A stretch of 64,000 nucleotides of DNA from Apiotrichum sp. Y4204 (lineage: Eukaryota > Basidiomycota > Tremellomycetes > Trichosporonales > Trichosporonaceae). Each line of letters opens with the position of its first letter. Within the stretch, counting starts at the first letter, position 1. Where the stretch lies: positions 1 to 64,000 of the forward strand of contig JAMYHL010000089.1 in the NCBI GenBank assembly GCA_025531455.1, given 5' to 3'. The translations under genes and the position numbers were made by a program. The notes beneath the pieces were generated by a model, which had not been told where the DNA came from, searched no databases, and worked only from the letters and a program-made list of their open reading frames with translations. Positions 16,461-26,400 of the stretch are shown piece after piece.

Positions 16461-17157
16461 CTATGGGGCCGGGAGGCGTTGCGTCGGGGGGTCCTGGGGA
16501 GCTGGGACGAAGGGGGGCGGATGTCTGATCTGGGATTTCACTGCTGCGGGAAGCGAGTTGTAGTGTACGCTAGCCGTGGCGATAGACGGGTAACGGCCAG
16601 CCAGTCGAGTCGGTGAGATGGAGAGTGGAGTAGAATGAGAATGGAGATGACGGGAGGCGAGAGTGCGAGAGAGGAGTGACAAGTGTAAAAGAGTTGTCAA
16701 GGATCTGTTGTGTCTGCAATGTCGATAAATCCGAGCAAAGCTCCATGCTCAATAGTGCTCATCTCCTCATCTGCTCCATACTCGAATGCTCCATCTCCGC
16801 GGCATCTCCGAGCTGCATCCCTCTCAACCCCGAACGGCGGCTGTCTCCATGTCTCCCAGCATGCATGCATGCCTGGCATGCCCAGCATCTTTCCCAGCTT
16901 CCCATAGCTTTTCCCATTGCCCATCAATCATTTTAAACGTGCCAAGAACAACAAGAAGGGTAGAGCCGCGGGGGAACAACGGGAGAGCACCAGGAAGGGA
17001 CAACCGACTTGAAGCGATGGAGCCCAACGGGTTGATCGAGGCCATTTGAGAGGCCCGAGGGGTGGATGTGGGGTATAATAAAAGCCAAAAGGGGCTGCTG
17101 CGCAGTTCCTTGGCGCAAGCGCGCAGCACGCAGCGAGGTCCCTTCCTCCCACTGTAG
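16461..17157. other. intergenic, left of the mobile-element island
   Basis: This is the presumed promoter of the Tvp38-like gene and then plain flanking DNA up to the TA target site at 17158. I see no gene. Confidence 0.5.
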
Positions 17158-17159
17158 TA

Positions 17160-17185
17160 CTGTAAATCCGCTATAGCTCGCAACA
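17160..17185 (+). repeat. left terminal inverted repeat
   Basis: These 26 nt match the complement of 29006-29031 at 25 positions. TA precedes it at 17158. Confidence 0.9.
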
Positions 17186-17210
17186 CGCGTCACGTGTCAC
17201 ACGGCGCGGT

Positions 17211-17232
17211 GTTGCACGATGTCACACGTCAC
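17211..17232 (+). repeat. subterminal repeat, left copy
   Basis: A 22-nt motif starting GTTGCACGATGTCACACG matches 28919-28940 at 21 of 22 positions and in the same orientation. Such repeats are typical transposase-binding sites. Confidence 0.75.
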
Positions 17233-17420
17233 AGAGCCTTTTTGGCTGATGTTGCAAGCTTCCCAGCCAAATCAGGTAGGCCCACCCAGTGTAGGCCTAT
17301 TACACGCATACCTATTAGCACGCCTAATTAGCAAAATTCCGTACCATTATTAGTTTTCTTTATAGTCTATTAAGAGTGGTGATTTCCTTGCATTCAATGG
17401 TTGATTCTAGTCGAAACTAC

Positions 17421-18869
17421 TTAAATGTCATCCGCATTGGGCTCAGGAGCCCACACGGATTCCGTGGTGTGCTGTTGAAGCTCCACCACTTGCTGGCACA
17501 GGTCCCGAAGGTCAATGAACACGTCATCATCCATTTCGGGCTCACTGTCCACAGGGTCTGGCTCTTCGACTGATTGCTCAGGAGCCTTTCCCTTGCCATC
17601 CGTGAGGGGTTCATGGACACCCAACGTCTCACGAAACTTGGGATTCGCAGCCGCATAGGCAGCTGCTCGATCCTTTGCGTCACTCGATGTGCAAAATGCA
17701 GCATCGAGGGACAAGTCCTCGATTTGGCACTTGCGCCAAGCCTGAACTGTTAGCGTAATCATGAACGCTTTACTTACCATCTTGACCATATCACAGTTGT
17801 TCTCGTTGGAGAAGTACTGGTACATGTCCTTCAGAAGACTAGGGATCAGGTTCCGCAGGGACGGGGTGGCTGTGAGCTTCTTGAAGTGCTCAGTGTCGTC
17901 TGAATCCTCGAGATCCAAGTCCTTGATTTGGTCCATCAGCCAAGCTCCGAAATCCTGCTTGATCTTGTGTTTGATCAGGCGCTGGAGTCCAACATCGGCT
18001 GGCTGGAGATCACCAGTGCATGTGCCAGGAACGTAGCGAATGGTGATGTTCGAGTGATGCTCGGTCATCCAGTTTCGGAACTCCTCACTACGATGGACCT
18101 TCCAGCAATCAATGAAGAGTATCGATTGCTGCCAGTCAGGAAGCTGGTCCCGAGCCTTTACTTTGTCGATGTAAGGCTTGACGATTCCGTTGACCCAGGC
18201 CTTCATCGAGTCCACTGAAGACCAGTGGTTCTTGGGATTCAGGTCGAACTGGATACCAAGCTCTTCAGCCTTGGAACGAGCAGGCGGCAGGGAGCGGACT
18301 GATTTGCCCTTCAGGATAGCCTGCGGGGGAAGGAATGTCCCATCCATGGCAGACGCCACCATGAGGGTGAACTGGCGTTTATCGCCCTTGCCATGGATTG
18401 ACACCTGCTTGCTCCCACGAGGGGCCCAAGTGCGAGTCGCAGATGGGAAGAATTGCAGACCCGCCTGGTCACCATTGATGACCAGTGACGGTGGGATATC
18501 ATTCTGTTTCATGGTCAGAATGATACGCAGGATGGTCTCCTTGCATGCCTGCTCCCAGCCACGGTTGTGCTTCGTAGCATTCTGTGTGCCCACGCGGCTG
18601 GACCAGTCAAGGACCTTCTTGAGGTACTGGTGCACAAAGGTATGGCCGCAGCGGAAGTTGCGCTCGGAAATGAGCTCAGGCGCCTGCTGCTGAACCTCCT
18701 TCATGATCACTGATCGGGCAATGGCGCTGTTGACTGGAAGCCCATTGAACCGCAAGGAACGCAGCTGGGCTCCAATTGAGGCATCGAGATCAGGGTAGTT
18801 GTCAAAGATTCGAGAACGGTTGACCTCACGTTGGCCACGTTGTGGTGCCCAAGAGTGGCCCCCATACAA
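17421..18869 (-). CDS. DDE_1 superfamily transposase, N-terminally truncated
   Basis: The frame resembles the DDE_1 transposase-like family expanded in basidiomycetes. All three acidic residues expected in the catalytic triad are visible: Asp in LVINGDQAGLQFF, Asp in LFIDCWKVHRSEEF, and Asp in GDLQPADVGLQR. The C-terminus is a charged tail ending near EPNADDI. A 36-nt intron (17742-17777) with a GTAAGT donor and CTAAC branch is a multiple of three, so the frame reads through it. The 5' end has no ATG in frame before a TAG just upstream, and the reading frame begins abruptly near 18869. The missing N-terminus is probably the exon at 28457-28543, cut off by nested insertions. It is therefore likely non-functional in this copy, although the catalytic part is intact. 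Confidence 0.8.
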   Translation of the reverse strand: MYGGHSWAPQRGQREVNRSRIFDNYPDLDASIGAQLRSLRFNGLPVNSAIARSVIMKEVQQQAPELISERNFRCGHTFVHQYLKKVLDWSSRVGTQNATKHNRGWEQACKETILRIILTMKQNDIPPSLVINGDQAGLQFFPSATRTWAPRGSKQVSIHGKGDKRQFTLMVASAMDGTFLPPQAILKGKSVRSLPPARSKAEELGIQFDLNPKNHWSSVDSMKAWVNGIVKPYIDKVKARDQLPDWQQSILFIDCWKVHRSEEFRNWMTEHHSNITIRYVPGTCTGDLQPADVGLQRLIKHKIKQDFGAWLMDQIKDLDLEDSDDTEHFKKLTATPSLRNLIPSLLKDMYQYFSNENNCDMVKMVSKAFMITLTVQAWRKCQIEDLSLDAAFCTSSDAKDRAAAYAAANPKFRETLGVHEPLTDGKGKAPEQSVEEPDPVDSEPEMDDDVFIDLRDLCQQVVELQQHTTESVWAPEPNADDI

Positions 18870-20794
18870 GTAATAGGACCACTATTACTAACCCTCCTAA
18901 TATCAACACCGTCACCTGAGCGACAGTAGTCACCTTCAGGCATCGGCGCATGACGACACTCATCGAGACCTCTTCGGTGCCAGTATCGGCACTTTCAGAT
19001 TTCTTAGCTAGCTTCCTTCGGGAGGCACAAGCTTGAGATCATGCTTGACAAGTCTCTATAGACTAGTGCATGCCGTCTGAGAAGAGTTACTAGTGGCGGT
19101 GAGCTAGCCTAATCAGACTGAGAAGGTTCTTCACCAGTCGGGTAGTGGCCCGGCTATGCCACTGTGAGATCTCCATTATGACTAGCTACCAGAGTTATTC
19201 AGGTATGCCATGTCGGCCTATGCTCGGTACATAAGGAACTTCCCCCGGCACTGGTTTCCTCTTCATTAGGACTCCCTCCGGATACAAGGGAATTTGTCTT
19301 GAGCATTAGGCACCTCACTCGACACCATGGTTGAGTTGAGGTATAGCTTCCGGCTCTGTGCCAGTTGGTAACAGAGTGCTGCCCAGCATGTATCCAGAGG
19401 GATATGTGGGCTGGTGACCGCCTGGTCCTGGCCGGGCCTTGCGGCAAGCATGGCTGTCAGCTCTGCTAACCGCCATCTCCTGGCTGAGGTGGTGTTCACA
19501 GAGCTCGACACCTATTCTATTAACACCTGCTATCGGTTACGGGCCCAACCGCCATCTCCTGGCTAGCAATGAGTCACGGCTTACCCAGAGGGATCAGTTC
19601 CTCCCTACGGCCTGGCAAGCCTCATCCTCACCCTGGTTGCCAAGTCTACTTCGAGGGTCCGCCGCGACTTCCAGATCAGCCCGCCTTGTTCAACAGGTCT
19701 TGCCGGTCATCCGACATGTCCCCTGGCTAGCATAAGGACATTCCCCCGGCACTTGTAGGAATCCTTATCAGTCATTAGAAGTATCCCTCGGCACCTACGG
19801 AGCTTCCACCGACACTTACGGGACTTCTGCCGACACTTACGGAACTTCTGCCGACACTTCCGGAACTTCCTACGGCTACTTAAGGAACTTCCCCCGCTGA
19901 TAAGACATGTCCAGTCGGGACTTGAGGCGTTGTCCGCGGGACACTAGAATAGTCCACCGGGACTAGCTTGGATGCTCACCGGAGCTATAGGAAAGATATA
20001 AGAAGAAGGTTATCTGTAGTTTGAGTGTTGGTTCTGTTCATCTATCCATCCCACGACTACCAGGATCAACCGTCGGCCCCATCGTCGGCTCACCACCAAT
20101 GGTCCCAGTCTCGCTGGCTGGACACCATTGAGCCCCGTACACTATTCGGGTCAAACATGAGGATTCACCAACTGGTCCTTTTCACCAGAAGGTCTGCCCC
20201 ATACGACTACCGGTACTGTCCTCCACACGGGAGAGGATAGTCACCACCCGAATAGCCCCCGACACCACCACCGACACCTCGCGGACTGACCGGACAGCCA
20301 CAGTACCCCATACTTGGCTTGACGGCACTCCTTTACCCCCTGTCGGCAAGAGCTCAGCAGTGCGCTACTCACTGTAACACTCTTTGGGACCACTCGGCAC
20401 TCCAGTAGGATCGTTCTTGTCACTCGGAACATCCAGCGGACCATCGACACACTCTACCTCAGTAGTTGTAGATAGCCCGCCACCTCCGTATCACCCTATA
20501 CACCACATTTCACTTGCTTGTTACCATCTCCGAACACCACACGGCTATGGCGGCATGTGCTCTGAGTACCATCAGGTGCTTCCTTCGAGTCTCCCTCGGT
20601 ATGTCTAGCTTGGAATCACTGACTGGGTCGGCACTCCTGTCTATCTAGCTAGTGCTCCTCGCTGTGTCTCCAGGTTTCTCATTAGGTCCATGGGTAGCTA
20701 AGCCGAAGGTCAGCCGTCACCCAGTCGGTCTGGCTAGAAGCTTCAGCCGGCACTTTCAGTCAGCCAGACTGAGGGGCGCTGTTTGCCCAGGCGG
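18870..20794. other. non-coding block inside the transposon, origin unknown
   Basis: There is no coding frame with a domain. The block has a distinctive style, with repeated GGAACTTCCCCCGGCACTT-like phrases, two copies of AACCGCCATCTCCTGGCT near 19468 and 19547, and an AT-rich run around 19990-20030 (AAAGATATAAGAAGAAGG). These features would fit a degenerate LTR or solo LTR of another retroelement, but I could not find matching ends or a target-site duplication. Confidence 0.4.
19740..19980. repeat. degenerate ~21-nt tandem repeat
   Basis: About ten imperfect units resembling TTCTGCCGACACTTACGGAAC run head to tail. The central four are closest to each other, and both ends decay. Confidence 0.75.
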
Positions 20795-21136
20795 TGTGAG
20801 CGCCGTGCTCTAGACGGGAGCAAACGGAGGCGACTCGCTCTGAGCGGGGCGGTCAGGGATGGATCCGGACGGTGTCGGGCGGGTTCGGACTAGACAGTGC
20901 AAGACAATACAGATATCGAGATCGATGCCGGTCTCGTCTATAGAAGGGGACCTATATATACTACAGACGGGGCCGGCCGGTCTCGGACGAAATCGAACGG
21001 AGTCGGAGCGGCGGAGCCTTGGCGCGGAGTACGGCCGAGCCGAGGGTGCGGCCGTAAGCGGAGACGGTGCGGTCACGTGACGCGTCGGTTGGACTCGCAC
21101 GTGATCGGGCGAGTCAGGACGGCGCGGGCCGTGACA
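20795..21136 (-). repeat. 3' LTR of the chromovirus
   Basis: This 342-bp copy matches 28115-28456 throughout by eye. In plus orientation it starts TGTGAGCGCC and ends GCCGTGACA. Confidence 0.95.
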
Positions 21137-21152
21137 GGCTCCCCCCCCAAGA
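21137..21152 (-). promoter_or_regulatory. polypurine tract
   Basis: On the minus strand, a run TTGGGGGGGGAGCC lies directly before the 3' LTR. This is the expected position and composition for the plus-strand primer of reverse transcription. Confidence 0.85.
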
Positions 21153-21872
21153 CACGCGCGTGGGCGACGCGTGTGAGGCGGAGAAGGGGCGAACTCCGGC
21201 GGCTAGCGCGCGTGGTGACAACTCCGTCACGTGACGGTCGTGTTACGTCAGGAGCGACCGTGGCCGGCCGTCGGCGAACGGTCACGTGATGTCGAGGTCG
21301 TCGAGTGCAAGGAGCGGTTGGCGAGCGAACTGTCCAGAGAAGCGTCGGTTCGGTCGATCTTGTTGTTCAACACCTTCTCATACACCTCCCCTGTCGACTT
21401 CGGCCTCGCCGTTTGCCCGACAGTGCGTACAATCGTCGTTTTCTCGACAAATGTGAGTATCGCTGTCGATCGAGAGGGTCCGGGGTGGTTGTGACCGTTC
21501 GCGAGCGTTCGTGCGTCGGTGGATGCGACTGTCGTCGGCGGGCGACGGCTTCGTGCAGCGCGTCGTACGGCGACCCCTGCGGCGTGGCTAGCTGTGACGG
21601 TTATGGCGGCGTCCGAGGCACGGGAGCGTGCGGCCCCGGTCGGCCGAGGACTATTCAGGCCGACCACCGCGCCGGCCGCGTGGATGCGGCCGGTGGCGAG
21701 CTCGGCGCCGGTGACGGCGTCGGGGTTGCTCGTGCGTGGGATGGCGTGAGAACGTTCACAAGGGTGTGTGTGTGTGTGTGCGGATCGAGTGTGCCGGGCG
21801 CAGCGTCGGTCGGAGGGCTGTTGTGGCAGTGCCACACTCGAGCTAACGGGAGCAGTTTTTCAACAACACAAC
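21153..21872. other. retroelement interior between 3' LTR and antisense gene
   Basis: There is no supported coding sequence on the retroelement strand. The stretch holds two CACGTG palindromes (21228-21233, 21283-21288), a TG dinucleotide run near 21765-21780, and presumably the promoter of the plus-strand gene that starts at 21873. Confidence 0.5.
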
Positions 21873-23252
21873 ATGGTCGGTCGCGAACGGCGAAGGATGC
21901 ATGGGGGCGGCGACGGGCGTACTAACCATCAGGCAGCTGTGATGCCGTTCGGCGGTGCGGGCGACGGCGGGCCGCCTCCTCCGGGGCCGCCCGGCGGCGG
22001 TCCTCCGTGGCCGCCGTGCATTGCGGATTTGGTGCGCGGGTTCTCGGTGCGCAAGAAGAAGGGGCTTCAGGCGCAGAAGAAGCCGGACCGTAAGTTACTG
22101 TTGCGGACGGTGCTAAGGGCGAGCGAGCGGTCGCGGGCGGGCGCGTACGCACGCGGACGGAGTAGGGTGCGCTAACACGCAGGGTATCGCGACCAGGTCG
22201 AGTGGGCCGCTGCGTGCGGCGTGCAGGTCGTCCCCGCCTGTAAGAAGTGTAAGGAGGGGGAATGCTTCATGCTCGTCGATCGCGTCGGGTGTGGTGTCTG
22301 TTCGGAGTACAAGAAAGTGTGCTCCTACAACCTGGGCAAGTTCGCGATCGATCATGATCGCATGGTCGAGGCCGGGATCCTGGCGCCGCCACCGCTGGAC
22401 ACGCCCATCGAGACGCCACCCCACCGGGTCAACTTCCCTGCCGGTGGCGCGGTGACGGCGGCGGAACTTGGCGGAGCGGGCGGAACCGCAGCGGCTGCGG
22501 CCGGGCCGGTCGTCGGCACCCCCGAGTGGTGGGTGCAGTACGGCATGTACGCGGCGGCGATGGCGGCGGGTGGGGCGCCTCCCGTGGGCCCCGGAGTGGC
22601 ACCTCCCGTGGTGCCGGGTGCGGCGGCGGCCGGCATCGCCCCGCCAGGCATGGCCATGCCCGCGAGGCCGCCTGTGGCGCCACCTGTGGCGCCGAATGTT
22701 CGGCCTGGTGTGGTGCCTCCCGTGGCACCGCCTGCGCGGCCCCCTGCGGTCGGCGCCGGCCAGGACGGGCCCGGTGGGCCGATGCGTCGCGGGCGGGCGA
22801 CGCTTCAATCGGAGCGGGACCGTGCGAACGCGGCCGAGGGGAACCTGCGCGCGGCGCAGCGGCAGTTGCAGAACGGGGCCGCGCGCGCTCGCGTGCAACA
22901 TGCGGAGACGGAGCGGAGCCTGGCGCGCGTGCGCGAGTACACGCAGCGCCTGTATGAGCGCCTGGCCAGCGGTGCCGGGGCCGGGGCGGACCAGGCGGGT
23001 CGTACGGCGAGGGACGAGATCGGTGAGTTCGCCGACGCGTTTGACAGCGTTGCGGACCACATCGATCAGCTCCGCATGGCCGCGGACCCGGCTGAGGCGA
23101 CCGAGGGTTGGCGCGAGGGGCGCCGCGCGATGAGGCGTCAGCGCCGCGAGCAGTGGGAAGCTCGCGATCGGCGCCAACGTCGCAACGAGCCTGGGCGCGG
23201 AGGGACGGGCGAGGGTGGCAGCGCCGCTGGTGGATCCGGCGGCGCTATGTGA
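21873..23252 (+). CDS. antisense passenger gene in the retroelement: Cys6 zinc-cluster-like and coiled-coil protein
   Basis: Two exons (21873-22089 and 22183-23252) join in phase across a 93-nt intron with a GTAAGT donor and GCTAACACGCAG acceptor, giving 428 residues. Splicing restores a continuous frame into a cysteine cluster with spacing C-x2-C-x4-C-x8-C-x2-C-x6-C. This is close to the fungal Zn2Cys6 pattern, except that the second loop is shorter than usual. A Pro/Gly/Ala-rich linker follows, then a heptad-like stretch (LQSERDRANAAEGNLRAAQR onward) and a basic, Gly-rich tail. The start may instead be the ATG at 21942, because TACTAACCATCAG just before it looks like another intron end. The gene runs against gag-pol and converges on the pol stop at 23411. 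Function is unknown; DNA binding is a guess from the cysteines. Confidence 0.7.
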
Positions 23253-23410
23253 GCGGTGGTGGGCGACGACGGCCCGGAACGGTCGGGGCGGGCGGGGGTG
23301 ATCAGTGACAGGCGACGACGGCCTCCAACGGTCGGGGGGGGAGGGCACACTTGGGTAATATAATATGTAGCATCGCATGTATGGGTAGTCGTCGCCGTGG
23401 CCGAGCGGGA

Positions 23411-26400
23411 TTACTCGGCGTCGGACGGAGTCGGGCGGTCTGGGTAACGATCGTGGAACTCGGCAACGAGGTCGGCGGAGTTCGAGAGGGCCGAGGCGGG
23501 CTCGTAGGTGGGTGAGTCGTAACCTTTCCACTTAACCTTGTAGCGGAGCGGCTCGGCGTAGCGGCGGTCGATGCGCGAGTCAAGGATGGCCTCGACTTCC
23601 CATTCCTCGGCGCCGTCGACTTCGATCGGCGGAGGTGGGGGAGCGACTCGGCCGTCGAACTCGTTCGGTACCGCCGGCTTCAGGACGGAGATGTTGAAGA
23701 CGTTGTGGATCGGGATCGACCGAGGTAGGTCGATCCTGTACGCGTTCGGGTTAATGCGGTCGAGGACGGGGAAAGGGCCGATAAACTTCTCCGAGAGCTT
23801 CTTGGTCGGTCGACGGAGTTTAATGTTCTCGGTGTCGACGTAAACCAAGTCGCCTCGGTCGAGTTCGGTCGGCGCCGAGCGGTGGCGATCGTAGAAGCGC
23901 GCTTGCGCCTCTTTAACCTCCGCAAGTCGGTTCCTCAGGTAGGAGTAGACTTCGGACATGCGGGAGGTGACGGCCTCGGCGGTTTCCTCGCGGTAGCGGG
24001 TTGGTTCGGTCGGGGTCGGCTCGCTGGGGCCACGCGGCTCGTAGCCGCGGGTGGCGACGAACGGGCTCACGCCGGTTGACGCGTGTTCGGACGTGTTGTA
24101 CGCGAATTCCGCGAGGGGGAGCCAGTCGGCCCAGTCATCTTGCTGGTAATTGCAGTACATGCGCAAGTACTGTTCGAGCCATTGGTTGACGATCTCGGTC
24201 TGGCCGTCCGTTTGCGGGTGATACCCGGAGGAGTAGGCCGTCGTCGTCCGAAGTCGCTCGTTGAGGGCTCGCCAGAAGGACGAGATGAACTGGGGGCCGC
24301 GGTCGGAGATGATGCGAGAGGGGATGCCGTGCTGCGAGATGACGCGGCGGACTACGCGTTCGGCGAGATCAAGCGCATCGGTAGTCTTGAAGCACGGTTC
24401 AAAAACGGCAGACTTCGTGAGAGTATCCACGATGACGAGGATGCAGTCGAAGCCGTACGAAAGTGGAAGGGGGCCGACGAAATCCATGGAGATCGTGGAC
24501 CAGGGTTTGGACGGGATCGGGAGAGGCCACAAGAAGCCGGGCGGCTTCGTGCGACGGTGTTTGCCTCGTGCACAAGTAGGGCAAGAGGCGACGAAAGAGG
24601 TGACGGCGGCTTTGACGCCTGGCCAGTAGTAATGGCGAGTGACGAGCCGGTACGTCTTCTGTCGGCCGGGATGGCCCGCGAGCGGCTCGTCATGGCAGGA
24701 CTGGATAATGCTCAGGCGGAGCCGTTCGGCGTCGGGAACGAAGAGAAGGTTTTTCCAACGGACAAGGTCGTCCGCGTCGAGGTGGTAGTGTTTCTCGCCG
24801 GGGCCGCGTGAGTCGGTGCGAATGCGGTCGGCGAGGGTCGAGCAGTCGGTGTCGGCTTTCTGCGCGATGCGGACTGCCTCGGTGACGGACGGGGCGAAGG
24901 AGAACAGGGCGCCCAAGGTAACGGGACCAAGGGGTGCCAGTGGGGGCGGGGAAGCCCGCGACGGGGCGGAGTCGGCCGTCGGCGGTCTTGGTGGGTCTTC
25001 GTAGTCGGCACGACGGGAGAGCGCGTCCGGCTTCGTGCTGTTGCGGCCGGGACGATATTCGATGATGTAGTCGAACCTTTGGAAGTCTTCCATCCATCGC
25101 GCCTGTTGGCCGTCGAGGTCGCGCTTCTTGTCGAACCATACCAAGGGCTGGTGGTCCGTCAAGATCCGGATTGTAGACGGTAGTCCTTCCAGGTACGCGC
25201 GCCAGTGCTTGAGCGCGGTTATAATCGCGAAGAGTTCCTTTTTATAGACGGTGTAGTTAATCTCGGCGGCGGTGAACTTGTGCGAGAAGAAGGCGATGGG
25301 ATGCCAGCCGTCGTCGAACCGTTGCGAGAGGATCGCGCCCATGGCGAACCCGGACGCGTCGGTCTCGACCAGCGTCGGCCGAGACTGATCGAAGTGTCGG
25401 AGAATGTCGGCCGTCTCGAACGCCGAGCGAAGGCGGTCGAAAGCGGCCTGTGTCTCCGCCGTCCACTGGAAGGGAGTGTCCTTGCGCGTGAGGTGCGTAA
25501 GAGGGACGGTGACGGCGGAGTAGTTCGGGATGAATTGACGATAGAAGTTGGTAAAGCCGAGAAAGGACTGCACTTGTTTGACCGTGGTCGGTGTCGGCCA
25601 GTCTCGGATGGAGTCGAGCTTTGACGGGTCCATGCGGACGCCGTCGGCGGAGACGACAAAGCCCAAGAACTCGACGGAGGTGGAGTAGAACTCGCACTTG
25701 TCCGGTCGCGCGTAGAGCTGGCGCTCGCGGAGTCGGTCGAGAACGGCCGCGATGTGTCGGCCGTGTGCGGCGCGGTCCGGGGAGTAAATGAGGATGTCGT
25801 CGAGGTAGACGATGACGAACTTGTCCACCATGTCTGAGAAGACGGAGTTAACCAGTGCTTGGAACGTCGCGGGTGCGTTCGTGAGACCGAACGGCATCGC
25901 GCGATACTGGTAGAGGCCGTACCGAGTGCGGAACGCGGTCTTCCACTCGTCGCCGGCCGCGATGCGAATTTGGTTGTACGCGTTGCGGAGATCGATCTTG
26001 GAGAAGAAGCGGCCCGAGCCGAGCCGATCGATCAGTTCCGGGATGAGTGGCAGAGGGTAACGGTTTTTTACGGTGATCTTGTTCAAGCCGCGGTAGTCGA
26101 CGCAGAGTCGCAGCGAGCCGTCCTTTTTCTTGACGAATAGGATGGGGGCGGCCGCCGGCGACTCGGACTGCTCGATCGTGCCCGCCTGGAGGGCGTCGTC
26201 TAGGTACTCGCGGAGAACCGCGAGTTCCTTCGGCGACAGCTTATAGATGGGGCCGAAAGGAGGCGTCGTGCCGGGCTCGAGGGGGATGCGGTGATCGTAC
26301 GGTTGGTGCTCGGGCAGAGCGGACGCACGTGTCTTCGAGAAGACGTCGGCGTACTGTCTGAACTCGGGCAGTACCGTACGAAGGGGATCGTCTTCGAGCG

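Noticed and set aside
18870..18914. Start of a copia-type LTR (TGTTGATATTAGGAGGG on the minus strand)
   Set aside because: Only about 44 bp remain before transposase sequence, and no partner LTR or duplication was found.
22113..23531. 472-codon open frame on the minus strand between pol and the 3' LTR, as a possible env-like gene
   Set aside because: It is a Pro/Arg-rich shadow of the spliced plus-strand gene, with no signal peptide, membrane segment or glycosylation pattern.
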